Made by a program: the position numbers and the translations under genes. The notes beneath the pieces are model-generated. The model saw only the letters and a program-made list of their open reading frames with translations, did no database searches and was not told where the DNA came from. A DNA stretch of 64,000 bases from Sphingobacterium mizutaii (GTDB taxonomy: Bacteria; Bacteroidota; Bacteroidia; Sphingobacteriales; Sphingobacteriaceae): assembly GCF_900187125.1 (NCBI RefSeq), contig NZ_LT906468.1, positions 992,001 to 1,056,000 of the forward strand. Reading direction: 5' to 3'. Shown piece after piece: positions 1-8,402 of this stretch. Position 1 is the stretch's first letter; each line of letters starts with the position of its first letter.

Positions 1-24
1 GGTACATTTTTCTACAAAGATGTC

Positions 25-86
25 ACCCCCGCTGGGGGTTTTCTGCAAACACAATCCTTCCGTAGGAAGTCCTTTAGCCTCCGGCT
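25..86. repeat. Three compact hairpins in a row
   Basis: Three perfect inverted repeats, each with a three-base loop, follow one another: ACCCCC-gct-GGGGGT (25-39), CTTCC-gta-GGAAG (57-69) and AGCC-tcc-GGCT (76-86). The same short-loop design repeated with different stems suggests a structured intergenic repeat. Its function is not known from the sequence. Confidence 0.5.
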
Positions 87-274
87 CATTTCCAGTGGCG
101 GAGAGATGGAGAGAATGCCGTCGACCTGTGCGATGGGATTGGCCTTGGAATGCTTCCAAAAGATCATCCCATCAAAAGGGATGGTCTTTTGAAAGATATT
201 CCCGACAACAAGGCATTCTTTTCATGTGTGGATGATTGTGCGAAAAGCCACCTTAAATGGGCCGAAGCCTTTTG

Positions 275-361
275 GTTACTTTTGGGCTCCAAAAGTAACA
301 ATACGATTGGTGTCACTGAGCTCCTTCGTCGGTTTGGTTACTTTTGGGCTTCAAAAGTAAC
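275..361. repeat. Pair of GTTACTTTTGG palindromes
   Basis: Two near-identical palindromes lie 62 bp apart. The first is an 11-bp perfect stem (275-285 with 289-299, loop gct). The second is a 10-bp stem (337-346 with 352-361). They resemble REP-like intergenic palindromes. No transposase is near. Confidence 0.6.
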
Positions 362-536
362 ATAGAAAATCCTTTGATATTCAAATGCACTTTGGCTAAT
401 ATTGGATGCCAGCTTGAATTTAGTTATTGCAAGCTTTGCAATGCTGATTTTAACATCATTCGAGACTCATTCGGAATTTTTGCAAAATGCACAACCATAT
501 CCTTGATAACTTCCCGAAGCATTCCCGAATGATTCT

Positions 537-551
537 CGAATATGCCTCGAA
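537..551 (+). repeat. Dispersed motif CGAATATGCCTCGAA, copy A
   Basis: This 15-mer is identical at 22077-22091 and, inverted, at 41085-41099; a variant with two changes is at 41229-41243. All copies lie in gene-free DNA rich in CATTCCCGAA and CATTCGAGAC-like words. Confidence 0.6.
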
Positions 552-935
552 TAAAACCCCTGTTTTGGTCGCATAGTTAAAGCAGATTTTCATTGGGTAA
601 AATGGGAGGGAAATAACTTACAAATATCCTATAATGAAAGACCCGTTGATTTCAATCTGTGGACATAAAGGATTCAAACAAACTAAGGGGTTGCCTAGTA
701 TAATTCTACCTTCAAATTATTTATGAATTGGACTTTTGGCATTATAAGCTTATCACAGAAATATTACGCGTGATTAAACATTATGAAGGGTGATTTTATC
801 GTGATTTAACATTTCTTAAAGATATTCATTTAAACTTTTCTGCATTTTTGTACTCTTTAAAATTAATTTATTACCTTGAATTGCCTTAGACTGTGCGCTA
901 AGCAAGATAAAAGGTGAATAATTAAAGAGATTTAG

Positions 936-2642
936 ATGAGAATATTACAATGGTGCAAGCCCCTGGTTCTGGGAATAATGTTGATGGCGGGACAAGTGTT
1001 GTTTGCGCAAGAATTGAAGGATGATAAGGGTTATAAGGAGCAATTGGCATCAATTGAGTCCAAGCTGAAAAGCGGTGATTTAGCAAATGCCTTGCAAAGT
1101 ATTGAGGAGACCCTGGAAAAATATCCGAATGGGGCAGAGGTCTACTATGCCAAATCCTTGTTATATGCTCAAGCTAGAAACTTTGATGTTGCCTTGCCTG
1201 CCGCTGAGGAGGCCGTGAAGATTTCCCCTGAGAACATTCTCTATAACAACCATCTTTTGGAACTGTACAAGAGCAAAGGTGACTTTGCCTCTGCGGTTGA
1301 GTTATTGGATGAGTTCATCAAGAAGCAGCCCAACAATCCCCAAGTATATCGCGAAAAGATCATGATGCAGCATGCCGGTAAAAAATCGGAAGATGCATTG
1401 AAGACATATGAGGAAACGAAAGCCAAGTTTGGTGAAACGGATACGCTCGATGTCCTGAAGGCTGAAATCTTGATGGATATGGACCGCCCAAGAGAGGCGA
1501 ATGAGGTTCTTCAGCAATGGAGAAAGAAAAAGTCGCCAATCCGCCAGGTGTACAGCAGCCTGAGCTACATCTTGATGGACGAGAAAAAACCGAAGGATGC
1601 CTTGAACGTTTTGGAAGAGGGGTTGTCCACTACCAAAGATGATCTGCTATACTTGGATATGGCAGACGCCAATATGGCGATGAAAAAAGGTTCGCAGGCT
1701 TTTGAGAATATCAAGAAAGCATTCCAGTCTGATGCGGTTACCTTTATCGACAAGCATCGTGTCATGATGAACTTGGTGAACAACAATAAGGATTTTACGA
1801 AGGATCAATTGCAGGACTTGGCGAACACGTTGGTGTTAAAGCACCCTAGGATGCCAGATAGCCATATGTTTAAGGGAGATATCCTTTGGATGCGTGGCGA
1901 CCTTGACCAGGCAAAATCTTTGTACCTAACAACGGTAAGCATGAACCCGCAGCATGTGGATGCTTGGCGGAAGCTGATCAATGTGGAATTGGCGCAGAAT
2001 AAATTGGATGAAGCGATTGTAGATGGAAAAGAGGCATTGAGCCATAATCCTGGGAATGTGATCATCACTTATTTTGTTGGGGTTGCCTATATGATGAAAA
2101 AGGATACCAACAATGCCAGGTTGTTCTTGGAGCGTGCGCTGGATCAGAGTGGCAATGAAAATGACTTTGTGAAATCCATGATTTATGGTGGACTGGGTGA
2201 TCTATACCATGAAATCAAAATGGAATCGGCATCTGAAGTGGCGTACGATGAGGCCATCAAATTGGATAGCAATAATGTCACGGTGATGAACAATGCGGCC
2301 TATTACCTTTCGCTACAAAAGAAAGATTTGGAAAAAGCTGCCGAATATGCCAAGAAGGCGAACGAGATGGAGCCAAATTCTGGAACTTTCCAAGATACTT
2401 ATGCTTGGGTACTGTTCCAACAAGGTAAGTATCAAGAGGCCTTGGTCTGGATCGAGAAAGCCATCAAAAATTCAGAACCTTCAGGCGTATTGTTTGATCA
2501 TTATGGAGATATCCTGATCAAATTAGGAAAGACTAAGGAAGCATTAAAACAATGGGAGAAGGCGATGACCTTTTCGGAGGGAAGTGCCTTGGATAAGGAA
2601 AAGCTAAAACAGAAAATCAGTGAGAAGAAATATATTGAGTAA
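936..2642 (+). CDS. Secreted tetratricopeptide repeat (TPR) protein
   Basis: The product is 568 aa with an N-terminal signal peptide ending near FAQE (residue 25). The rest is almost entirely TPR helices; clear units include LANALQSIEETLEKYPNGAE, ASEVAYDEAIKLDSN and EALVWIEKAIKNSEPSG. TPR arrays bind other proteins, so a scaffold role in the periplasm or outer membrane is inferred. The 3' end overlaps the next gene by 23 bp, which points to coupled expression with the DUF4292 lipoprotein and probably the EnvC-like protein. In Bacteroidota such TPR genes often sit beside DUF4292 and M23 genes. No enzyme domain is visible, and the exact partner is unknown. Confidence 0.85.
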   Translation: MRILQWCKPLVLGIMLMAGQVLFAQELKDDKGYKEQLASIESKLKSGDLANALQSIEETLEKYPNGAEVYYAKSLLYAQARNFDVALPAAEEAVKISPENILYNNHLLELYKSKGDFASAVELLDEFIKKQPNNPQVYREKIMMQHAGKKSEDALKTYEETKAKFGETDTLDVLKAEILMDMDRPREANEVLQQWRKKKSPIRQVYSSLSYILMDEKKPKDALNVLEEGLSTTKDDLLYLDMADANMAMKKGSQAFENIKKAFQSDAVTFIDKHRVMMNLVNNNKDFTKDQLQDLANTLVLKHPRMPDSHMFKGDILWMRGDLDQAKSLYLTTVSMNPQHVDAWRKLINVELAQNKLDEAIVDGKEALSHNPGNVIITYFVGVAYMMKKDTNNARLFLERALDQSGNENDFVKSMIYGGLGDLYHEIKMESASEVAYDEAIKLDSNNVTVMNNAAYYLSLQKKDLEKAAEYAKKANEMEPNSGTFQDTYAWVLFQQGKYQEALVWIEKAIKNSEPSGVLFDHYGDILIKLGKTKEALKQWEKAMTFSEGSALDKEKLKQKISEKKYIE

Positions 2643-3402
2643 AATCAGTTTGGTCTTGGCGGTATTGATGCTTGCATCAGCTTGTGCCAGTAAAAAGGCA
2701 ACCGTTAAGAAAGACAATGCAGGGACTACAGCAAAGGGTAAGGACCTTTTGAGTACCTATGAATTGAACAATTTGAACTTTATAACCTTTTCGGGAAGGG
2801 CAAAGGCGAGGGTGCAGTTTGGTGAAGAAACTCAAAACGTGACCTTGAATGTGCGTATGGAAAGGGATAAAGCCATTTGGATTTCCGTTACTGCTTTGTT
2901 GGGGATTGAAGCTGCCCGGGTATTGATTACTCCAGACAGTGTGAAGATCATCAATAGATTGCAGAGCGAATATATCGCTAAACCTTTTTCCTATATATAT
3001 AGGTATACCAATCCAGGTATTTCCTTTAGGATGTTACAAGATATCTTGGTGGGTAATATATCCACAGAGATGTTGCGTACCGATCAATTGCAGATTGCAA
3101 CCAGTGAAGAAGATGTACAGGTTATTGGGGTTAAAGATGGTTTAACTTTTCATTATGGCGTGAACAAGAGCAACCGACCAACGCTGTTCAACCTGATGGA
3201 GTTGGGCAAATCCAATAAACTGGAAGCCCAATACAGTGAATTTGCAGTGATCGACGGACATAATTTTCCACAAAGATTCACGTTAAACATTGAAGGTAGT
3301 GGTGCGAAAGTGTCCTCAGATATGCTTTACAACAAGTCTGAATTCAATAAAGGCGTGGAACTGAATTTCAGTATTCCGTCCCGATATAGGGCAATCAATT
3401 AA
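2620..3402 (+). CDS. DUF4292 family lipoprotein
   Basis: The product is about 260 aa. Its N-terminus has a lipoprotein signal with lipobox LASAC (cysteine near residue 22), so it should be lipid-anchored in the envelope. The body matches the DUF4292 pattern (TFSGRAKARVQF, WISVTALLGIEAARVLITPD), a fold related to LolA/LolB-like lipid-binding proteins. The longest frame starts at GTG inside the TPR gene; TTG at 2635 is an alternative start. No ATG is placed well enough to begin the signal peptide. Overlap with the preceding gene suggests translational coupling. A role in outer-membrane lipoprotein or lipid handling is an inference from fold similarity only. Confidence 0.75.
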   Translation: MRRNILSKISLVLAVLMLASACASKKATVKKDNAGTTAKGKDLLSTYELNNLNFITFSGRAKARVQFGEETQNVTLNVRMERDKAIWISVTALLGIEAARVLITPDSVKIINRLQSEYIAKPFSYIYRYTNPGISFRMLQDILVGNISTEMLRTDQLQIATSEEDVQVIGVKDGLTFHYGVNKSNRPTLFNLMELGKSNKLEAQYSEFAVIDGHNFPQRFTLNIEGSGAKVSSDMLYNKSEFNKGVELNFSIPSRYRAIN

Positions 3403-3511
3403 TTGCTAGGGCGATTGAATGTAAAGAAATTGTGTTTTTATTATTTTCGTATTAACTATATCCTTATTTTTGGAAGTTCTGTAAAATAGAGACGAAAGAA
3501 TTTAACATTTC

Positions 3512-4789
3512 ATGGATTTTAAAAAGATTGTACTCAGTATATTTTCCTTATTGCTATTTGTTGGCTTGAGCTATGGACAAAGTAGTTTGGAGTTAAAGAA
3601 ACAAAGAGAAAGAATAGATAGAGAAATTGCTGAGCTCCAAAAAATATTAAGTGCAAAGACCCAAGAGAAGATACTTTCACAAAAGGAAGTTTCTGCACTG
3701 AGTAAGCAGTTGGACTTAAGGGAGAACAAAATCAGTACAATCAACTCGGAGTTGCGCATCATCAACAAAAACATCTCTTCGAATAATGCCATCGTAGACA
3801 AGCTTAAAGGGGAGTTGGAAAAAATGAGACAGGATTATGAAAAAATGATCCTCTTTGCATTCAGGAACAAGAACTCCTACAATAAGATGATGTTTATTTT
3901 CGCCTCAAAGGACTTTAACCAAGCCTTTAAAAGGGTGAAATATCTACAGCAATTTACGGATGCCAGAAAGGTAAAAGTAGCCGAGATTGAAGGGACGAAG
4001 AAACAGATTGAGCTGAAGATTGCTCAATTGGAAAGAGATAAAAAGACGCAACAGTCCCTGTTGAAAGAACAGGAAGCGGAGCGCAATACCATTGCCAAGG
4101 ATAAGGCAGCCCACTCGCAAGAGCTGAACCAATTGGCTCGTGAGGAACGTACCTTCCGTGGTCAATTGACCAAGAAACAGCAAGAGAAGAAGCGTTTGGA
4201 TGCAGCGATCAAAACTGCCATTGCCCGTGAGGTGGAAGCAGCTCGTAGAGCAGAGGAAGAGCGCAGAAGAAGATTGGCGGAAGCTGAAGCTAAGAAAACG
4301 GGTACCACTGTTACAGAAGCGGAGAAAAAAATTGAAAAGAAAACTGGTTCTGCCGTGCTGAACAACTCGCCGGAAGCAACCAAGTTGTCGGCTGGTTTCT
4401 CATCCAACAGAGGACGTCTACCTTGGCCGGTTGGACAGGGTAATATCGTTCGTAATTACGGTAGTGTGACGGTGGAACGTGGAGTACGTGACTTCTATGA
4501 TTACATCCGTATCCGTACATCGGATGGGGCACCTGTAAAAACCGTATTTGAGGGTACTGTATTGCAGGTTATCAATATCGGATCTTATGCGGTCGTGGTT
4601 CAACATGGTGAATATCTGACAGCTTATTCTAACCTGAAATCGGTGAACGTAAGCAAGGGACAGAAGATCTCGACAGGTACCGTAATCGGTGCTGCAGACT
4701 CGGATCCAGAGGTGGGATATTCCTACATTGACTTGAGTGTTTATCGCGGTACAACTTCGATGAATCCATCAATATGGATAGCAAGATAG
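3512..4789 (+). CDS. EnvC-like murein hydrolase activator (M23 domain)
   Basis: The product is 425 aa: signal peptide to about residue 22 (GLSYGQ), a long coiled coil (about 25-250, rich in Q/E/K/R) and a C-terminal LytM/M23 domain (about 300-425). The M23 part has GTVLQVINIGSYAVVVQHGEYLTAYSNL. Of the usual zinc-binding set HxxxD and HxH, only a lone QHGEY histidine is seen, so the domain looks degenerate, as in EnvC, which activates amidases rather than cutting peptidoglycan itself. It follows the DUF4292 gene by 109 bp and precedes tatA. A role in septal peptidoglycan splitting is inferred from the family. Confidence 0.85.
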   Translation: MDFKKIVLSIFSLLLFVGLSYGQSSLELKKQRERIDREIAELQKILSAKTQEKILSQKEVSALSKQLDLRENKISTINSELRIINKNISSNNAIVDKLKGELEKMRQDYEKMILFAFRNKNSYNKMMFIFASKDFNQAFKRVKYLQQFTDARKVKVAEIEGTKKQIELKIAQLERDKKTQQSLLKEQEAERNTIAKDKAAHSQELNQLAREERTFRGQLTKKQQEKKRLDAAIKTAIAREVEAARRAEEERRRRLAEAEAKKTGTTVTEAEKKIEKKTGSAVLNNSPEATKLSAGFSSNRGRLPWPVGQGNIVRNYGSVTVERGVRDFYDYIRIRTSDGAPVKTVFEGTVLQVINIGSYAVVVQHGEYLTAYSNLKSVNVSKGQKISTGTVIGAADSDPEVGYSYIDLSVYRGTTSMNPSIWIAR

Positions 4790-4864
4790 TTACAGGGTTT
4801 TAAATTATTTATCTATATATTTGTTAGATACACTAAAAGAAAAGAATCAGTAAATTAGTAGAAT

Positions 4865-5080
4865 ATGTATACATCAGGATTATTATTTATCGGTACCAAT
4901 GAGATTATCATTATCGTGGTATTGGCGTTATTGTTATTTGGGGGAAAGAAAATTCCTGAATTGATGCGTGGGTTAGGACGTGGCGTGAAAGAATTCAAAG
5001 AAGGCCAAAAAGATGATCCAAATGCTGAAGGCAACACAAATACAACAGCTAATAATGATACAGTTAACAAACAAGGTTAA
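4865..5080 (+). CDS. tatA: Twin-arginine translocase subunit TatA/TatE
   Basis: The product is 71 aa with the TatA plan: one N-terminal membrane helix (residues 8-22, [18 protein letters not shown]), the hinge [19 protein letters not shown] forming an amphipathic helix, and an acidic, polar tail. TatA forms the pore for export of folded proteins together with TatC; no tatC is in the window. It is followed by a strong terminator at 5107-5149, so it probably ends the transcription unit. Two products in this window (SGNH hydrolase, Gfo/Idh oxidoreductase) have Tat-like N-termini and may be substrates. Confidence 0.9.
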   Translation: MYTSGLLFIGTNEIIIIVVLALLLFGGKKIPELMRGLGRGVKEFKEGQKDDPNAEGNTNTTANNDTVNKQG

Positions 5081-5106
5081 TTATATTCATTAAAAGATTT
5101 TATAGA

Positions 5107-5149
5107 GTTTCACTAGATATGTAATGTGTCTGGTGAAACTTTTTTTTTT
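5107..5149 (+). terminator. Intrinsic terminator after tatA
   Basis: An 11-bp stem (GTTTCACTAGA with TCTGGTGAAAC, one G-T pair) is followed by a run of ten T. Confidence 0.85.
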
Positions 5150-5231
5150 ATAGCTAACCAAAAGAATTGGCACAATTTGCCAACGATAAGCGAAGAACTA
5201 ACACAGATAGTTTTTACAGTAGCGATTACTT

Positions 5232-6683
5232 ATGAACAAAAAAATTAGTTTCCTAGTTACAATAGGCTTGTGTGTCCTGAAGTTTGGATACGCACAGGAA
5301 CAGCAGTCGGACCCCAGCTTCTTTGGGGACACCTTTCAGGCCAATATTATTGACCAATTAGAGAAAGATAAGGAAAAGACTTTCCTGATGTTGGATTCTG
5401 TCAAGCAATTGGCAGGTGGCGGCGTTGTCTTCAGTGAGGAGGACGTCAATATTGCCCAACGTATCCAAAGGATACAGAAAACTGTTCCCTTGGAATATAA
5501 TGCCCGCGTGAAGGCTTACTTGGATAAGTATATTTCCAGGAACTATAAGCCTTACATGGAAAAGCTGCTTGGCTTGAGCGAGTATTATTTCCCGATCTAT
5601 GACCAGATCTTTGCCGAACAAGGCGTGCCTGATGAGGTCAAGTATCTGTCAGTCATCGAATCCTCCCTTAATCCACATACCGTTTCAACTTCTGGAGCTG
5701 TAGGGCCATGGCAGTTTATCTATGGTACGGCAAAGGTTTATAACCTGACCATGGATTCTAACTTTGATGAGCGTAAGGATGTTTATTCGACAACCTATGC
5801 AGTATCCAGTTATTTAAAGGAGGCTTATGATGAGTTCAATGATTGGTTGTTGGCTCTGGCTTCATACAATTGTGGTAGGGGCTGTGTACGTCGAGCAATT
5901 ATCCGTTCTGGATTGAATAGCCCGAACTACTGGGAATTGTCTCCTTTCCTTCCTAAAGAGACGCAAAACTATATTCCTAAGTTTATTGCGATGACCTATG
6001 TTTTGAACCATGCTGAACTGTATGGCTTGAATACGGAAGTGAATGACCTGCAAACAGATCATAGGGTGTTGATGCTTGATAAATCGATCAATATGAAGCA
6101 ACTTGCTTCGGCCTTGACCTGTTCTCCTGAATTGCTGAAACAATTGAACCCAGGCTATAAGCGTGAGGTGGTGATTGCCAGTCCTGAGAAGCAAAGGCGC
6201 TTGGTGATTCCGGTGAACGAGGCTATGAGTGATTCCCTGATTTATGCTGCTCTGCATAATCCACAGGATGAGGCTATTCAAAAAGCCATCGCCGCTGTGG
6301 ATGTTAAAGAGGATAAAAACCATGAGGTAGCCAAAGGGGAGACCCTGCAGACGATCTCTAGAAAATATGGGGTGACTGTCCAAAACCTAATGGCTTGGAA
6401 CAATCTAACCTCAAGGAGTTCAATTACCGGCAAGTCTTTGGTGGTATCTAGAGCAATAGATGAGGAATTGACGAAGAATGTAGTGGCTGCAACCCGTGCA
6501 AAGGCTACGGTGAAAAGTAATCCTACCTATGTAACCTATGTGGTGCGCAAAGGGGATACCTTGTCGGAGATCGCTGGTAAGCACCGTGGTGCAACAGTCA
6601 ATAAGATAAAATCAGATAATAACCTGCGTGGGTCAAACCTTCGCATTGGTCAGAAACTGAAGATTTATAAGGGTAAGAGTTAA
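5232..6683 (+). CDS. MltD-like lytic transglycosylase with two LysM domains
   Basis: The product is 483 aa. A signal peptide (to about residue 21, FGYAQ) leads into a lysozyme-like SLT domain with KYLSVIESSLNPH, where the glutamate of VIESS is the expected catalytic acid, then GPWQFIYGTAK and LASYNCGRG. Two LysM peptidoglycan-binding modules follow at the C-terminus (VAKGETLQTISRKYGV and VRKGDTLSEIAGKHRGA). This is the MltD arrangement; the enzyme cleaves glycan strands to 1,6-anhydro products. It has its own upstream gap after the tatA terminator, so it is probably transcribed separately. Confidence 0.9.
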   Translation: MNKKISFLVTIGLCVLKFGYAQEQQSDPSFFGDTFQANIIDQLEKDKEKTFLMLDSVKQLAGGGVVFSEEDVNIAQRIQRIQKTVPLEYNARVKAYLDKYISRNYKPYMEKLLGLSEYYFPIYDQIFAEQGVPDEVKYLSVIESSLNPHTVSTSGAVGPWQFIYGTAKVYNLTMDSNFDERKDVYSTTYAVSSYLKEAYDEFNDWLLALASYNCGRGCVRRAIIRSGLNSPNYWELSPFLPKETQNYIPKFIAMTYVLNHAELYGLNTEVNDLQTDHRVLMLDKSINMKQLASALTCSPELLKQLNPGYKREVVIASPEKQRRLVIPVNEAMSDSLIYAALHNPQDEAIQKAIAAVDVKEDKNHEVAKGETLQTISRKYGVTVQNLMAWNNLTSRSSITGKSLVVSRAIDEELTKNVVAATRAKATVKSNPTYVTYVVRKGDTLSEIAGKHRGATVNKIKSDNNLRGSNLRIGQKLKIYKGKS

Positions 6684-6720
6684 AGAGGGATTACCTAAAC
6701 AAATAGAATTTAAAAGAAAA

Positions 6721-6748
6721 GATGCGGCTATGATAAATAGGCCGCATC
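6721..6748. terminator. Shared terminator hairpin
   Basis: The stem GATGCGGC/GCCGCATC has an 11-base interior followed by a T-rich tract (6749-6758) on the plus strand and an A-rich tract before it. It can end both the transglycosylase and the convergent phosphoribosyltransferase, whose stop codon lies inside it. Confidence 0.75.
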
Positions 6749-7243
6749 TTCTTTTTTATCGAATTCTTCCAAGACCACCTCAACATGTTCTTTAAGGATG
6801 GTTGAAAGCTTTAATCCATAGTAATCACTGAACACCGGGAACTGATGGTGGCTGCGGTCGATTAGGACGGCTGTACGCATGCGTTTCAAGGGAACATTAA
6901 GGAACACGCCCAGACCATAAGCTAGCGTCCTACCGCTGTTTAAAACATCGTCTATCAAGATAATTACCTTATCCTTTGCTGTTTCAACCGGTACATCAGT
7001 TGTAGCCTCCAAATTACGCTTGGTTTTCTGCACCGTAACCTTGATCAATTCAAAGGTCTTATCAGGTGCTATTTCCATTAATATCTTCTGTAAGCGCTCA
7101 GCAAATACATAACCGCGGTCAGCAAGACCAACAAGTACAATTGTAGACTCATCAAAGTTATCTTCTACGATTTGATAAGCAATACGTTTAGACTTTTGGT
7201 GGATCTGCTCTTTATTTAGGATAAGTGTTTTCTTAGATGACAT
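6728..7243 (-). CDS. PyrR-like phosphoribosyltransferase
   Basis: The product is 171 aa with a type I phosphoribosyltransferase fold. The PRPP-binding loop is VIILIDDVLNSGRTLAYGL (two acidic residues then SGRT), and an upstream block LVGLADRGYVFAERL is typical of PyrR-type or purine/uracil phosphoribosyltransferases. These enzymes join a nucleobase to PRPP in salvage. The closest family by feel is PyrR (uracil phosphoribosyltransferase/regulator), but no pyrimidine gene is adjacent, so regulatory function cannot be claimed. The stop codon overlaps the shared terminator hairpin. Confidence 0.8.
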   Translation of the reverse strand: MSSKKTLILNKEQIHQKSKRIAYQIVEDNFDESTIVLVGLADRGYVFAERLQKILMEIAPDKTFELIKVTVQKTKRNLEATTDVPVETAKDKVIILIDDVLNSGRTLAYGLGVFLNVPLKRMRTAVLIDRSHHQFPVFSDYYGLKLSTILKEHVEVVLEEFDKKEDAAYLS

Positions 7244-7285
7244 TGTTGCTTTTTTGATAAGGGTAAATTTAGCAAAAATTTAAAA

Positions 7286-7320
7286 AATAAAGTCCGAAAG
7301 CATGACTTTCGGACTTTATT
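7286..7320 (-). terminator. Terminator of the NlpC/P60 gene
   Basis: A perfect 15-bp stem (AATAAAGTCCGAAAG with CTTTCGGACTTTATT, loop catga) is followed on the minus strand by a T-rich tract. Confidence 0.85.
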
Positions 7321-7346
7321 TTAATATTTTATAATTCTAGTTTGAT

Positions 7347-7922
7347 CTAGTGAAGATTGCTTTTTTGATTTGGATTAGCATCGGCAGTCATGATTCGCTC
7401 ACCATCTTCCAATTTAGGACGGCCGCCGTTGTAATAATATCTTTTCCAGTATGCTTCATTTAGGTTACTAACCATGACACCTTTGCTTGAGGATGCATGT
7501 GCAAATTTGTCGTCTCCTAAATAAACACCTACGTGAGTAATGCTTCTGCTTCTAATCTTAAAGAACACTAAGTCTCCTGCTTGTAAATCATTCTTGCGAA
7601 TAGGAGTTACGTTGGAGTATTGATTGCGGCTGTTATAACCGATCGTAGTGTTGAACACATTTTCGTAAACTGCCAATGAGAATTTAGAACAATCGATCCC
7701 TCTTTTAGAATCACCACCAAGGCGATAAGGAGTTCCTAACCATTCGTAAACAAATTGATAAAGTTTTGTGTTCGTAGTAGCGTTTGATGCAACGCCCATG
7801 ATTTGAGAGAAGTATTCTTTTGCTAGGTTATCAGGGTCTGAGGATTTTTGGCTGGTTTGAGCCTGCGAGAATAGACATAAGCCTATGAATAGCATCACTG
7901 CCACTAGTTTCTTTGTTTTCAT
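7347..7922 (-). CDS. NlpC/P60 family peptidoglycan hydrolase
   Basis: The product is 191 aa: signal peptide (to about residue 21, LFSQA), then an NlpC/P60 cysteine peptidase domain. The nucleophile is in RGIDCSKFSLAVYE, and the histidine block is SITHVGVYLGDDKFAHASS. Enzymes of this family cut D-gamma-glutamyl-meso-diaminopimelate bonds in stem peptides. GTPYRLGGDSKRGIDCS is the standard substrate-pocket segment. It is transcribed away from the thr operon; a 310-bp AT-rich region separates the two. Confidence 0.88.
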   Translation of the reverse strand: MKTKKLVAVMLFIGLCLFSQAQTSQKSSDPDNLAKEYFSQIMGVASNATTNTKLYQFVYEWLGTPYRLGGDSKRGIDCSKFSLAVYENVFNTTIGYNSRNQYSNVTPIRKNDLQAGDLVFFKIRSRSITHVGVYLGDDKFAHASSSKGVMVSNLNEAYWKRYYYNGGRPKLEDGERIMTADANPNQKSNLH

Positions 7923-8232
7923 TAAATCGCTAATTTATACAACCATAAGCTCCCTGAAAACCTTCATTTTTTTGTAATTTTTCAAACGAGCTGAAGCAAA
8001 TCTAATACATACTGTATAGAATTCAAAACATTCTTAAAGAAATTTAACAAAGTTTTAACACTTTTAACATTTGTATTTTTTATCTGTTCAACCTTTTATT
8101 TGTCGAGTTACATCTAAATAATGGCTTATTTTGATATAAGGCTACTTTTTACAATTTTTTTAAATTTTTTTAATAAAACTACATTGTTATATAAAATTTA
8201 ATAATATATTTGGGCATTCAAAAGCAAAATTA
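7923..8232. other. AT-rich divergent promoter region
   Basis: This region lies between the NlpC/P60 gene (leftward) and the thr leader (rightward). It is very AT-rich. The right end holds the thr promoter; no coding frame is seen. Confidence 0.6.
8183..8212 (+). promoter_or_regulatory. Predicted promoter of the thr operon
   Basis: The -7 box TATATTTG (8205-8212) matches TAnnTTTG exactly. An upstream ATTG (8183-8186) sits 18 bp before it, fitting the Bacteroidota -33/-7 layout. Transcription would start near 8218, just ahead of the leader peptide at 8233. Confidence 0.6.
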
Positions 8233-8298
8233 ATGTTAAACGCATCTATTATTATTACAATTATCATTACCACCGGGGGCAATACCAGGAGGAAGTGA
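8233..8298 (+). CDS. thrL: thr operon leader peptide (Thr/Ile-rich)
   Basis: An ATG begins a 21-codon frame whose core reads SIIITIIITTGGNT. It has six Ile and four Thr codons, close in style to the E. coli ThrL peptide with its run of Thr and Ile. It ends in RRK and stop; the last codons form the antiterminator strand. Ribosome stalling on Thr or Ile codons would signal shortage of these amino acids, which both derive from this pathway. It is too short for standard gene finding. Position 37 bp before an intrinsic terminator and 170 bp before thrA makes chance unlikely. Confidence 0.85.
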   Translation: MLNASIIITIIITTGGNTRRK

Positions 8299-8361
8299 TT
8301 CTATTGTATAGTAATTAGTACAGATATTAGAAGCCTTCCTCTTTTGAGGAGGGCTTTTTTT
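8287..8361 (+). promoter_or_regulatory. Transcription attenuator of the thr operon
   Basis: The terminator is the stem GCCTTCCTC (8333-8341) with GAGGAGGGC (8346-8354), loop TTTT, then seven T. The competing antiterminator is AGGAGGAAG (8287-8295) with CTTCCTCTT (8335-8343), nine pairs with one G-T. The antiterminator strand is the end of the leader frame, so a ribosome finishing the peptide hides it, allowing termination. A ribosome stalled at the Thr/Ile codons (8248-8274) leaves it free and lets transcription proceed. Confidence 0.82.
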
Positions 8362-8402
8362 ATGACGAAAAAACAAACAGTAAATAAACAGAGCAAGAAA
8401 GC

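Larger units (their letters stand above)
1..935. other. Gene-free stretch with repeats
   Basis: No convincing gene is seen here. The short open frames have no recognisable domain and overlap palindromic repeats. The first 370 bases carry compact hairpins and two GTTACTTTTGG palindromes; 410-560 carries a copy of a motif that recurs twice more in the window. From about 560 to 935 the DNA is AT-rich and should contain the promoter of the TPR gene, but no exact TAnnTTTG box could be picked with confidence. Confidence 0.6.

Noticed and set aside
20..365. Two overlapping 71-codon open frames at the left edge
   Set aside because: They run through hairpins and palindromes, have no domain, and lack a credible start context.
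5862..6383. 173-codon minus-strand frame
   Set aside because: It lies inside the transglycosylase gene, has biased composition and no domain.
6728..7243. Calling the phosphoribosyltransferase pyrR with attenuator control
   Set aside because: No pyrimidine genes are adjacent and no PyrR-binding leader is seen.
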